A DNA stretch of 64,000 nt, from positions 186,001 through 250,000 of the forward strand of contig JACOUT010000018.1 of assembly GCA_016177705.1 (NCBI GenBank). Direction: 5' to 3'. Made by a program: the position numbers and the translations under genes. How positions within the stretch are numbered: position 1 is the first letter of the stretch; the number at the start of each line of letters is the position of its first letter. Below the pieces are notes generated by a model. That model made no database searches. It saw only the letters and a program-made list of their open reading frames with translations, and was not told the origin of the DNA. The DNA comes from Deltaproteobacteria bacterium (lineage in GTDB: Bacteria > Myxococcota > UBA727 > VGSZ01). This document shows, one piece after another, positions 1 through 7,758 of this stretch.

Positions 1-1730
1 TTGTCGACCAGGTCGTTGCTGCCGCGCACCTCGACGCCGCGCTCCTTGAGCTCGGGCACGAAGGCGCCCGGGTCCGAGAAGTCGAGCTTGGCGTCGGTCT
101 TGCCGAGCGCGAGCGGGGCCTCGCCGAGCCGCATGCCGTTGTCCGGCAGCACCAACTCGGCAGCCTCGCCGAGCGCCGTGCCCTGGGTGGGCACCAGGCC
201 CTTCACGCCCACGTCGCGCGTCAGGTCGTCGAGCCAGCGTTGCAGGTACTCGCGGGTCTTCGGGTCGTCGGCGACGAGCGCTTGCGGCGACAGGATGATC
301 TGGTGGCTCGGTGGCGCGCCCTTGGTCGGCTTGCCGTCGATGTAGGCCGGCGCGTGGCCGCCGCCCTTGGCCTCGCGATAGACGATGAAGGGCGTGCGCG
401 TCAGGCGGAAGCGGTCGAGCGTCTCTTGGTGCTTCTCCTCCGCCTTCTGCTTGCGCTTCTGCGCCACCTCGTCGCTCGGCCGCTCGCCGGCGGCCTTGGT
501 GGCCTCGGCCAGCTCCTTGGCGGTGCCTTCCAGCTCGATCGCGACCGCCTTCTTGTTGGCGAGGTTGACGATGCTGCGCTGGATGGTCTTCTGCATCTCG
601 GCGTTGGTGAGCAGCGCGCTCTCGTCGCGCAGCGCGCGTACCTCGCGACGCAGCTTCTCGATGTCGCCGTCGAGGCCGGTCTTGCCGCCCGCCTTCTGCT
701 CGAGCAGCCCCTCGAGGTCCTTGGCCTTGGCGTTGGCCTTCTTCATCGGCTCGGTGTCCTCGGCGTCGATGATGCGCGGGTGATAGCCGAGGCCCCACAG
801 GTACGAGCGCAGCTCGTCGTTGCTGCGCGACGAGATGATCGAGGTGCCCGAGATGCCGAGGCCGTTGGCGTGCACCACCGGCAGCACCAGGCCCTTCCGG
901 AAGTCGTAGACCGCGTTGTGGTTCTCGATGGCCGCCTGCAAGGGGCCCACCTCGGCCTCCTTGTCGCCGATCTGCGCGAGGATGAAGGAGTCGGCGTTTG
1001 CGAGGCCGGCGCCGGCCGCGATGCCCATCGAGTAGCCGAGCTCGCCGCCCTCGCTCACCGTCGGCACGCCGGGGTTGACGTGGCTCGGCAGCGCGCTGTG
1101 CGGGCGGCAGAAGTCGGCGATCAGGTTCTGCAGGCCCTGCGCGTTCTGCGGGTAGCGCTCGGGGTAGATCTTGCCGAGCACGCCCTCGAAGAACAACAGC
1201 GCGAAGTTGGCGGCCGCGCCGTGGCCGGGCCCGGTGACGACGTGCGCCTGGTCGATGCCCGCCTTGTCGAGCACGGCCTTGACGCGCGGGTCGGCGAGCG
1301 CGGCAGAGGCGTTGGCGTAGGTGCGCGAGATGGCGGTGGTGGCGCCGATGTGGCCGACGATCTTCTCGGCGACGTCGGCCGGCTTGATGCCGTTGCCCTC
1401 GGGCACCTTCTGCAGATAGGTCATCGCCACCGCGAGCGCGTTGGCGGCGTTCTCGTAGGTGCCGAGCGCCTTCACCAGCTTGGCGAACTCGGGATCCTGC
1501 GCGAGAGCCTGGCGGGCCTCTTTGCGCTCCGCCTTGTCGAGCTTCTCGAAGGCGTCCGAGAGCGCGCCCTGCGCCAGCTCGACGCCCTGCAGCTCGGGCG
1601 CCTTGCCCTCGACCTTGCCCGCGCCCGGCTTCGACTTCCCCTCGAGGGCGCCCGGCTTCTTGGTGGCGGGGTGTTTGGCGACGTGGCCCTGTTTGGCAGC
1701 AGAACCGCCGGGCAGCTTGGTGACGGGCAT
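1..1730 (-). CDS. Divergent phosphoketolase-like protein, 3' end cut by window edge
   Basis: The visible 576 residues match the N-terminal part of xylulose-5-phosphate/fructose-6-phosphate phosphoketolase, a thiamine diphosphate enzyme that splits sugar phosphates with inorganic phosphate to give acetyl phosphate. Recognisable segments in order are GHIGATTAIS, TGPGHGAAANFALL, LPSHVNPGVPTVSEGGELGY and VLPVVHANG. The metal/ThDP motif normally read as GDGE is GDKE here (residues 255-258). After about residue 320 there is a lysine/glutamate-rich stretch that looks like a coiled coil and is not usual for the family. The N-terminus has a Lys/Ala/Pro-rich leader of about 45 residues. The ATG at 1730 has a GGAG ribosome site 6 bases upstream, and a possible -10 hexamer TAGGCT lies at 1763-1768. 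Family membership is fairly sure. Catalytic competence is doubtful because of the lysine in the cofactor motif. Confidence 0.8.
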   Translation of the reverse strand, partial: MPVTKLPGGSAAKQGHVAKHPATKKPGALEGKSKPGAGKVEGKAPELQGVELAQGALSDAFEKLDKAERKEARQALAQDPEFAKLVKALGTYENAANALAVAMTYLQKVPEGNGIKPADVAEKIVGHIGATTAISRTYANASAALADPRVKAVLDKAGIDQAHVVTGPGHGAAANFALLFFEGVLGKIYPERYPQNAQGLQNLIADFCRPHSALPSHVNPGVPTVSEGGELGYSMGIAAGAGLANADSFILAQIGDKEAEVGPLQAAIENHNAVYDFRKGLVLPVVHANGLGISGTSIISSRSNDELRSYLWGLGYHPRIIDAEDTEPMKKANAKAKDLEGLLEQKAGGKTGLDGDIEKLRREVRALRDESALLTNAEMQKTIQRSIVNLANKKAVAIELEGTAKELAEATKAAGERPSDEVAQKRKQKAEEKHQETLDRFRLTRTPFIVYREAKGGGHAPAYIDGKPTKGAPPSHQIILSPQALVADDPKTREYLQRWLDDLTRDVGVKGLVPTQGTALGEAAELVLPDNGMRLGEAPLALGKTDAKLDFSDPGAFVPELKERGVEVRGSNDLVD

Positions 1731-1832
1731 CGGGACTCCGCGTTTCAGGGCCTGGGGCAATTAGCCTAGCGCGGACCGATTTGGCGCGGCGCGAGACCGC
1801 CCTGCTCCGCGTCCAGAGGCGCCCTGGCCGCC

Positions 1833-2297
1833 TCAGTGCACGGGCTGGCAGCGCACCTCGAAGCGCACCGATCGCGCGAGGAAGCACTCCTCGTGCGCCG
1901 CGTGGTGCAGCGCGTCGACCTCGGCGGCGCTGGCGGGCTTGCCGGCAGCGAGCAGCGCGCGCGGGCGCAGCGTCACCGAGGTGATGGCGAGCTTGCCGTC
2001 GGCGTCCTTGCCGAGCACGCCCTCGGCGTCGTCCTGGTAGCTCTCGATGACGTGGCCGGCCTTGCTCGCCAGGTAAAGGAACCACAGCAAGTGACAGCTC
2101 GCGATCGACGCCACGAAGGCCTCCTCGGGGTCGACCGCCGCGGCGTCGGTCCAGGGCCCAGCCACCAACGCGGGCGAGGCGGACGCGGCTATCTCGGCGC
2201 CGCCGTCGAAGCGCCAGCGGTGCGAGCGGCTGTAGCGCGCCTCGGTGAAGGGCGCGCCCTCGCGCTGCCAGGTAATGGTGGCGACGTGCTTGGACAT
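1833..2297 (-). CDS. OsmC/Ohr family protein
   Basis: A 154-residue protein of the OsmC/Ohr superfamily, whose members reduce organic hydroperoxides with a pair of cysteines as cytoplasmic homodimers. The two family cysteines are visible in FVASIASCHLLWFLYLASKAG-like helix sequence near residue 68 and in HEECFLARSV near residue 137. The length is typical. The start is taken as the ATG at 2297; a TTG codon directly upstream (2300) is less likely. It shares its strand with the phosphoketolase homologue but is separated by about 100 bases, and it is divergent from the potassium channel gene. The exact substrate cannot be told from sequence; OsmC-like proteins outside the OsmC and Ohr subgroups are mostly uncharacterised. 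Confidence 0.85.
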   Translation of the reverse strand: MSKHVATITWQREGAPFTEARYSRSHRWRFDGGAEIAASASPALVAGPWTDAAAVDPEEAFVASIASCHLLWFLYLASKAGHVIESYQDDAEGVLGKDADGKLAITSVTLRPRALLAAGKPASAAEVDALHHAAHEECFLARSVRFEVRCQPVH

Positions 2298-2431
2298 CAA
2301 GGCCTCCGGTGCGCGGCCGGAGCTACCTCATGACCTGCTGGGGCGCCAGCCGCCAGCGCCCTCCCTGCCCGCCAGCCCCTTGGAGTGGGCGGGCCTTGCG
2401 GCGCTCCCTCCCCGATGGGAACGGTGGGCCG

Positions 2432-3340
2432 ATGAGCAGCGCCTCGTCGACGCCCGCCACCATCGCCCCACCCCGACAGCAGATCCTCGGGCCCGGGGTC
2501 ATGCCGGTCACGCGCAAGGGCGTCCCCCGCTTCACCCTGGGCGACGCCTACCACGTGGTGTTGACCATGCGATGGAGCCTGTTCATGGCCGCCATCGTTG
2601 GCTCACAGGTGTTGGCCAACGCCGGCTTCGCGGCCCTCTACAGCCTCGAGGACGCCAACGTCTCCAACGCCCACGGCCCCGTCGACCTGTTCTTCTTCTC
2701 GGTGCAGACGTGGGCGACCATCGGCTACGGCGGCATGACCCCGGTCACCGCCTGGGCCAACACGCTCGTGGTGATCGAGTCGATCACCGCCATCGTCTTC
2801 ACCGCGGTGACGACCGGCCTGGTGTTCGCGAAGTTCGCGCGCCCGACGGCGCGCGTGCGCTTCGCGAACGAGGCGGTGATCACGCGGCAAAACGGCAAGG
2901 ACATGCTGATGCTCCGCGTCGCCAACGAGCGCGGCAACCAGGTCGTCGAGGCTGCGGCGCGCGTGACGCTGATGCGCGACGAGGTGACCCAAGAGGGGCA
3001 GGAGATGCGTCGTCTCTACGATCTGACGCTCGTGCGGGACGTGCAGCCCGTGTTCGCGGTCAGTTGGACGGTGATGCACGAGATCGACGAGCGCTCGCCG
3101 TTTGCCGGCATGGATGAAGCGGGCGTTCGTGCCGGCGGGTGGCTGCTGATCTTCAACCTGACCGGGCACGACGGCACGCTGGCCCAGACCATCCACGCCA
3201 CGCACTACTACGGTGCTGCGAACATCCACTTCGGCGCGCGCTACCATGACACGGTGCGACGCCTGCCGAGCGGCGCTCTGGAGCTCGACCTGACGCGCTT
3301 CGACGACTGGGAGCCCCAGCAGGTGCCGGCGCGGCCGTAG
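2432..3340 (+). CDS. Inward-rectifier potassium channel (KirBac type)
   Basis: A 302-residue KirBac-family potassium channel subunit, expected to work as a tetramer in the inner membrane. The layout is an amphipathic slide helix (about 35-46), TM1 (about 48-70), the selectivity filter TIGYG at 96-100, TM2 (about 107-133) and a cytoplasmic immunoglobulin-like domain (about 140-290). The family signature FARPTARVRFANEAVI follows TM2, and SFAGMDE-like and THYYGAANIHFGARY segments fit the cytoplasmic domain. The reading frame is open upstream to 2309, but the ATG at 2432 gives the usual KirBac N-terminal length. No convincing ribosome site precedes it. It stands alone and converges on the lipoprotein esterase gene downstream. 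Confidence 0.92.
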   Translation: MSSASSTPATIAPPRQQILGPGVMPVTRKGVPRFTLGDAYHVVLTMRWSLFMAAIVGSQVLANAGFAALYSLEDANVSNAHGPVDLFFFSVQTWATIGYGGMTPVTAWANTLVVIESITAIVFTAVTTGLVFAKFARPTARVRFANEAVITRQNGKDMLMLRVANERGNQVVEAAARVTLMRDEVTQEGQEMRRLYDLTLVRDVQPVFAVSWTVMHEIDERSPFAGMDEAGVRAGGWLLIFNLTGHDGTLAQTIHATHYYGAANIHFGARYHDTVRRLPSGALELDLTRFDDWEPQQVPARP

Positions 3341-3380
3341 CCCGACCGCCGAGCAGAGCGCCAAGCGAAGGCGCTACGGC
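3334..3380. terminator. Inverted repeat holding both stop codons of a convergent gene pair
   Basis: GCCGTAGC at 3334-3341 is the exact reverse complement of GCTACGGC at 3373-3380. The TAG stop of the channel gene lies in the left arm and the TAG stop of the esterase gene, on the other strand, lies in the right arm. An alternative inner hairpin, GCGCC/GGCGC, falls between them. There is no T-run, so its role as a shared terminator is an inference. Confidence 0.4.
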
Positions 3381-4438
3381 GCGATCAAGCACCACGAGGG
3401 CGCGCTCGACGGCAAGCTGCCGCTCCAGGGCGACGCTCCGCCCGCCACGCTCATCGGGTGGTCGAGCATGAACTGCCAGAGGAACGCGAAGCGGGTCACC
3501 CCGGGCGGCGCCTCGATGGGCGGCACCGCGTGGCCGGCGTCGTGCACGCACTGCACGACGAAGTGCGCGTCGCCGCGCAAGGCGTCGCGGTAGCGGATGC
3601 TGGCGTCGCGGAAGGACAGGCCGAGCCAGTCGTCGTCGCCGCCCCACAGCACCACCGCCGGGAACTTGTTCGGCTGCGGCGCGTAGGGCATCGACCAGCC
3701 GCCGCCGGTGAAGCCGAGCGAGCCGAGCCCGCCCGACAGGCTCTCGACGGCCGCGAGGTGGTTCGCTCGATCGGTCGTCGACAGGTACGTCACCCACAGG
3801 GCGCCCGCGCTGACGCCGATGCCATAGACGCGCTCGCGGTCGATGGTGAACTGGCCGGTGACGCACGCGAGCAGGTCGTCGAAGAACGTGAGCTCGGACT
3901 CGGTGCCCCAGGTCTCGGCGAAGGGCCAGTCGAACTGGTAGCTCTTGCTGCCGTCGGCGTTCTCGCGCTTGTCCGGCAGCACGATGATGAAGGGGAACTG
4001 CTCGACGGCGCTCTCGAGCTCGCCCTGCGAGACGAAGGAGTCCGACTCGGCGTTCAGCCAGTGCCAGGCGAACATCAGCGCGTAGGGCTCGCTGCCGTCG
4101 TAGCTCGCGGGCACCAACAGGCGGAAGCGGCGCTCCTGATCGCCCGTGGCGAAGCCCGTCACGATCGACGTCGCGGAGGTCGGGCCGCCCGCGAGCGTCG
4201 GGCAGGTGCCGTGCGAGTAGCTCGGCAGCGGCGGCACCAAGCGGCCCAGCGGCGGCTCGCCCTCGCCTTCACTCGGCGGTTCACCCTCGCCCTCGCTCGG
4301 CGGCTCGCCTTCACCTTCTGCCGGCTCGCCTTCGCCCTCGCCCGCGCGCTCCCCCTCGCCCTCGCCACCGACGACCGAGCTGCAGGCTGACGAGCAGGCG
4401 AGCAGGCCGATGACGACGAGGTGGACGGAGGCGCGCAT
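3374..4438 (-). CDS. Secreted esterase lipoprotein (PHB-depolymerase/LpqC-like alpha/beta hydrolase)
   Basis: A 354-residue predicted lipoprotein. A signal sequence ends in the lipobox LLAC (Cys15; Cys19 is an alternative) and is followed by a linker of repeated GEGEGEP units with PPSEGEGE variants up to about residue 65. The catalytic domain is an alpha/beta hydrolase of the polyhydroxybutyrate depolymerase/feruloyl esterase-like group: the nucleophile elbow is GVSAG (serine near residue 208), followed by LWGGDDDW and a histidine in HDAGHAVPP as likely acid and base. It probably sits on the outer membrane or surface and cleaves an ester, but the substrate is unknown. GAGGAG before the ATG supports the start. 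A second esterase with the same kind of linker lies at 23173-24531. Confidence 0.8.
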   Translation of the reverse strand: MRASVHLVVIGLLACSSACSSVVGGEGEGERAGEGEGEPAEGEGEPPSEGEGEPPSEGEGEPPLGRLVPPLPSYSHGTCPTLAGGPTSATSIVTGFATGDQERRFRLLVPASYDGSEPYALMFAWHWLNAESDSFVSQGELESAVEQFPFIIVLPDKRENADGSKSYQFDWPFAETWGTESELTFFDDLLACVTGQFTIDRERVYGIGVSAGALWVTYLSTTDRANHLAAVESLSGGLGSLGFTGGGWSMPYAPQPNKFPAVVLWGGDDDWLGLSFRDASIRYRDALRGDAHFVVQCVHDAGHAVPPIEAPPGVTRFAFLWQFMLDHPMSVAGGASPWSGSLPSSAPSWCLIAP

Positions 4439-4565
4439 CAGCTACTCCTCGCACGTCGCAGCCGCCGGAGAAACCGCACGCCTTCGGTCGACCGCCGGAG
4501 ATCGGCGCGGTGGCGACGTCGGCCGATCGCCCGAGCGCCAAACAGAATCATTGTTCCGATACTCG

Positions 4566-4589
4566 GCCTACCTGTAGGAGGAGGTAGGC
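4566..4589 (+). promoter_or_regulatory. Hairpin presenting the ribosome binding site in its loop
   Basis: GCCTACCT (4566-4573) and AGGTAGGC (4582-4589) form a perfect 8-base inverted repeat that ends one base before the ATG at 4591. The 8-base loop is GTAGGAGG, so the Shine-Dalgarno sequence is displayed in the loop. It may be an RNA element tuning translation or a protein operator. Only the repeat itself is seen; the function is inferred. Confidence 0.5.
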
Positions 4590-4590
4590 A

Positions 4591-5598
4591 ATGCTGATCA
4601 CCCGAAGCCACTCGACGTTCGCCAAGCCCGCCAGCACCCAGCTCGAGCGCGACGCCGCGCGCACCGCGGCCGAACAGACGCTGCGCCAGGTGTGCGCGGA
4701 CGGCGTCGTCACCACCGCCGAGGGCGCGCTGCTCGACCAGAAGCTCGACCTGCTGGTGGCCGCCGAGGCCGCCGCTCGTGGCCTCGGTGGCCAGGACGTC
4801 AACTACGACTTCCGCTTCGAGAGCCGCGGTCCGGTGCTGAGCCTGAGCGCGCTGCGCATGTCGCCGGCCGTCCCCAAGGAGGGCAGGGACTACTTGATCC
4901 GCCCGGGCGACTCCTGGCCGCGCCTGCTGCGGCTGCTGCTCAAGGACGTCGCCGCCTACCAACCGTCGTCGTTCACGGCCGCCGGTCTCAGCGACAGCGA
5001 CGTCTACGCGGCGATCCTGGCGAAGAACGCGCTGGCCGACGGCAACGCGGTCGGCGTCGGCGCCATCATCAAGATCCCCACCGCGGCAGAGGCGAGCGCG
5101 GTGAAGGCGGCGGCGCGCGCCGCGCGCGCGGCAGAGCTGACGCCGGGCACGAGCTATCGCGTGAAGCAGAACGAGTCGGCCTACAGCCTCGCCGCCGAGC
5201 TGGTGGCGCTGCACCCCGCGATCCTTGGTGGCCTCGACGCGGCCTCGCCCACGACGGTCGCCGCCGTTGCGCGCGCCGTCATCGACGCGAACCCGCAGCT
5301 CCCCGGCTTCGCCGTGCGCGCCAACGTCAGCATCATCAACCTGCCCGACGCCGCGGCGGTGCTGCGCGCGCCGACGCCGAACCCGATGGCCGGCCGCGCC
5401 TACCTGATCGCGCCCGGCGACCTCGGCGTCTCGGTGCTGGCGGCGCGCCTGCGAACGTCAGACCCAGCCTTTGCCGCCAAGACGCAGGCGCAGGTCGAGC
5501 GCGCCATCGTCAAGGTGAACGGCCTCGGCAACGCCGCGAACCCCATCCTGGTGCTCGGCGCGCGCCTGCTGATGCCGACGCTCGCTGAGGTGGTCTGA
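4591..5598 (+). CDS. Unknown protein with three LysM-like repeats
   Basis: A 335-residue protein that I cannot assign to a named family. After an alpha-helical N-terminal region (about 1-60) it carries three segments that each open like a LysM peptidoglycan-binding module: GRDYLIRPGDSWPRLLRLLL, GTSYRVKQNESAYSLAAELV and GRAYLIAPGDLGVSVLAARL. Each is followed by an Asn/Pro-containing stretch and a hydrophobic strand resembling the end of LysM (IIKIPT, IINLPD, LLMPT). No signal peptide is visible, although LysM proteins usually act in the envelope. The start is secure because an AGGAGG site lies in the hairpin loop directly upstream. The dikinase-like protein at 48237-51986 also contains a LysM module and likewise lacks a clear signal peptide. 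Confidence 0.6.
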   Translation: MLITRSHSTFAKPASTQLERDAARTAAEQTLRQVCADGVVTTAEGALLDQKLDLLVAAEAAARGLGGQDVNYDFRFESRGPVLSLSALRMSPAVPKEGRDYLIRPGDSWPRLLRLLLKDVAAYQPSSFTAAGLSDSDVYAAILAKNALADGNAVGVGAIIKIPTAAEASAVKAAARAARAAELTPGTSYRVKQNESAYSLAAELVALHPAILGGLDAASPTTVAAVARAVIDANPQLPGFAVRANVSIINLPDAAAVLRAPTPNPMAGRAYLIAPGDLGVSVLAARLRTSDPAFAAKTQAQVERAIVKVNGLGNAANPILVLGARLLMPTLAEVV

Positions 5599-5613
5599 CC
5601 ACGAGCGCGCGCC

Positions 5614-5640
5614 GAGCGGAAGTGCACTGCGGATCCGCTC
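5614..5640. terminator. Hairpin after the LysM-like gene
   Basis: GAGCGGA (5614-5620) and TCCGCTC (5634-5640) form a 7-base stem around a 13-base loop that itself holds the palindrome GTGCAC. It begins 15 bases past the upstream stop codon. With no T-run following it, a terminator role is only likely, not shown. Confidence 0.35.
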
Positions 5641-5699
5641 CGCGTAGGGCGCGGCACCGAGCGACCTCCGCGCGCATCGAAAGTGCGCCGGAGGTCTCC

Positions 5700-6758
5700 A
5701 TGGCCACGCCCGATGCCGTCCCTGCCGCCACCGCGCCGCCCGACGGCCCTTCCCCCCGACCAACGCCGAGCGCAGCGGTCGCGGGCGATGACCGCGAGAT
5801 CGTCATCAGCCGCGTGGTCGACGCGCCGCGCGCGCTCGTCTATCGCGCCTTCACCGATGCCGCCCACTTGCCCCACTGGTGGGGGCCGTTCGGCTTCACC
5901 ACCACGGTCCATGAGCTACAGGCGCGGCCGGGCAGCACCTGGCGCCTGACGATGCACGGCCCGGACGGTACCGACTACCCGAACGTCATCCGCTGTCAGG
6001 ACGTCGAAGATGGCCGAAGGCTGCTGCTGCATCACGGCTCGGGCGAGCCGGGCGACGCCGGCTTCGAGGTCGAGATCACGTTCCTCGACGAGTGGGCCGG
6101 CACGCGCGTCACCCTGCGCCAGACGCACCCGACCGCCGCCAAGGCTGCCGAGATCCGCACCCCCGCCGTCGACGCTGGTGAGCAGACAATGACGCGCCTG
6201 CAGGGGTATGTCGGCACGCTGCGCGAGCGCTGGCCTGCGGAGCTGCTCGAGGGCGTCGAGCCCGGTACCGAGGCCGACGACTTCGTGCTGTTGCGTGTGG
6301 TGGACGCCCCGCGCGAGTTGGTGTTTCGCGCGCTTACCGAGACCGAGCACCTGACGCGCTGGTTCGGCCCGGCCGGCATGGGCTTGCGCGTGCTGTCGAA
6401 CCAGCTTCGACCCGCCGGCATGCTGCGCTACGCGATGAAACCCGGCCCCGAGGAGAGCTACGGCCGCTTCGTCTATCGGCGCGTGCACGCGCCCGACCAG
6501 CTCGCCTACGTGGTCTCCTTCACCGACGCGGGCGGCGAGCCGATCCGCCACCCGCTCGCCGCCACCTGGCCGCTCGAGGTGCTCGCGCTCGTCACCCTGA
6601 CCGCGCACGGCGAGCGCACGCTGCTGTCGACCCGCTCGATGCCCATCCACGCCGACGAGGCCGAGCGCGCCACCTTCCGTGCCGGGCACGACGGCATGGT
6701 GAAGGGCTTCTCGGGCACCTACGTCCAGCTCGATGCGCACCTGCAGCGACCGCGCTGA
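5700..6758 (+). CDS. Tandem AHSA1/SRPBCC-domain protein
   Basis: A 352-residue protein with two consecutive SRPBCC (START-like) domains of the AHSA1 type, a hydrophobic-cavity fold named after the Hsp90 ATPase activator. Copy one (about 35-190) starts IVISRVVDAPRALVYRAFTD and contains HWWGPFGFTT. Copy two (about 205-350) starts FVLLRVVDAPRELVFRALTE and contains RWFGPAGM. The two copies are clearly related, which suggests an internal duplication. GGAGG sits seven bases before the ATG at 5700, supporting that start over upstream in-frame codons. It is followed 33 bases later by another tandem-domain protein, so the two may be co-transcribed. AHSA1 domains in bacteria are often seen with small regulators or PhnB-type proteins, but the ligand is unknown. 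Confidence 0.8.
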   Translation: MATPDAVPAATAPPDGPSPRPTPSAAVAGDDREIVISRVVDAPRALVYRAFTDAAHLPHWWGPFGFTTTVHELQARPGSTWRLTMHGPDGTDYPNVIRCQDVEDGRRLLLHHGSGEPGDAGFEVEITFLDEWAGTRVTLRQTHPTAAKAAEIRTPAVDAGEQTMTRLQGYVGTLRERWPAELLEGVEPGTEADDFVLLRVVDAPRELVFRALTETEHLTRWFGPAGMGLRVLSNQLRPAGMLRYAMKPGPEESYGRFVYRRVHAPDQLAYVVSFTDAGGEPIRHPLAATWPLEVLALVTLTAHGERTLLSTRSMPIHADEAERATFRAGHDGMVKGFSGTYVQLDAHLQRPR

Positions 6759-6791
6759 CGTCGCCAGCGATACCGGCGCGAGGAGGACCCC

Positions 6792-7691
6792 ATGAAGGAC
6801 CAACGACTGATCCCCTGCATCTGGTTCGACGACCAGGCGGGCAAGGCCGCCGCCGACTACATCCGCATCTTCCCCGACACGCGCGTGGTGAACAGCTCGC
6901 GCTACCCCGAGCACGCGGAAAACCCGAGCCACCGGCCGCCGGGCAGCGTGCTCACCGTCGAGCTCGTGCTGGCCGGGCAGCGCTTCACGCTGTTGAACGC
7001 CGGCCCGATCTTCAAGGTCAACCCGAGCATCTCCTTCTTCGTCAACGTCGACACCGCCGCCGAGGCGGACCGGATTTTCGGCGCGCTGCTCGACGGCGGC
7101 GAGGCGCTCATGCCCATCGACCGCTACCCGTGGGGCGAGCGCTACGGCTGGGTCAAGGACAAGTACGGCGTCACCTGGCAGGTGATGGCGGGCCGGCGGC
7201 CGCCGAGCGGCGCCACCATCGTCCCCTGCCTGATGTTCGTCGGTAAACAGCACCGGCGGGCCGAGGAGGCGATGCGCTTCTTGACCGGCATCTTCCCCGG
7301 CGGTCGCATCGAGAGCATCGAGCGCTACGGGCCGGGCGAGGGACCCGAGGACACGGTCAAGCACGGCCGCTTCACCCTCGACGGGCAGACGTTGGTCGCC
7401 ATGGACAGCCACGGCGACCACCGCTTCACCTTCAACGAGGGCCTGTCGCTGCAGGTGATGTGCGACGGTCAGGCCGAGGTCGACCGCTACTGGGACGCGC
7501 TCTCCGAGGGCGGCGAGCCAGGGCAGTGTGGCTGGCTCAAGGACCGGTTCGGCATCTCCTGGCAGGTAACGCCGAAGGAGCTCGTCACCTGGATGTTGAG
7601 CACGGACCTGCAGAAGCGCGATCGGGCGTTCGCCGCCCTGCTGAATATGACCAAGCTCGACGTCGAGGAGCTGCGCCGCGCCTACGGGTGA
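6792..7691 (+). CDS. Tandem PhnB/VOC-fold protein
   Basis: A 299-residue protein with two vicinal-oxygen-chelate domains of the PhnB (3-demethylubiquinone-9 3-methyltransferase-like) group. The first runs about 3-135 (IPCIWFDDQAGKAAADYI, then YGWVKDKYGVTWQV) and the second about 140-275 (VPCLMFVGKQHRRAEEAM, then CGWLKDRFGISWQV). The W-x-K-D-x-x-G-x-x-W-Q-V ending is the family hallmark. A C-terminal tail MLSTDLQKRDRAFAALLNM resembles the end of single-domain PhnB proteins. GAGGAGGA before the ATG makes the start secure. Such proteins are usually of unknown activity despite the methyltransferase name. The pairing with a tandem AHSA1 gene suggests a shared function, possibly small-molecule binding or detoxification. 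Confidence 0.85.
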   Translation: MKDQRLIPCIWFDDQAGKAAADYIRIFPDTRVVNSSRYPEHAENPSHRPPGSVLTVELVLAGQRFTLLNAGPIFKVNPSISFFVNVDTAAEADRIFGALLDGGEALMPIDRYPWGERYGWVKDKYGVTWQVMAGRRPPSGATIVPCLMFVGKQHRRAEEAMRFLTGIFPGGRIESIERYGPGEGPEDTVKHGRFTLDGQTLVAMDSHGDHRFTFNEGLSLQVMCDGQAEVDRYWDALSEGGEPGQCGWLKDRFGISWQVTPKELVTWMLSTDLQKRDRAFAALLNMTKLDVEELRRAYG

Positions 7692-7746
7692 GTTGCGAGA
7701 CGCGGCGCGGCAGGAGTCGGCGCCACCTCGTTTCGAGCGTGTGCGC

Positions 7747-7752
7747 TACCAT
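7747..7752 (+). promoter_or_regulatory. Possible -10 element of a leaderless transcript
   Basis: TACCAT lies six bases before the ATG at 7759, and there is no ribosome site. Transcription starting the usual distance downstream of the hexamer would begin at or next to the start codon. Confidence 0.4.
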
Positions 7753-7758
7753 GGCGGG

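Noticed and set aside
240..1769. Long plus-strand open frame of about 500 codons
   Set aside because: It is a shadow of the minus-strand phosphoketolase homologue; its composition (Arg/Leu/Val/Gly runs) is typical of an antisense frame in high-GC DNA.
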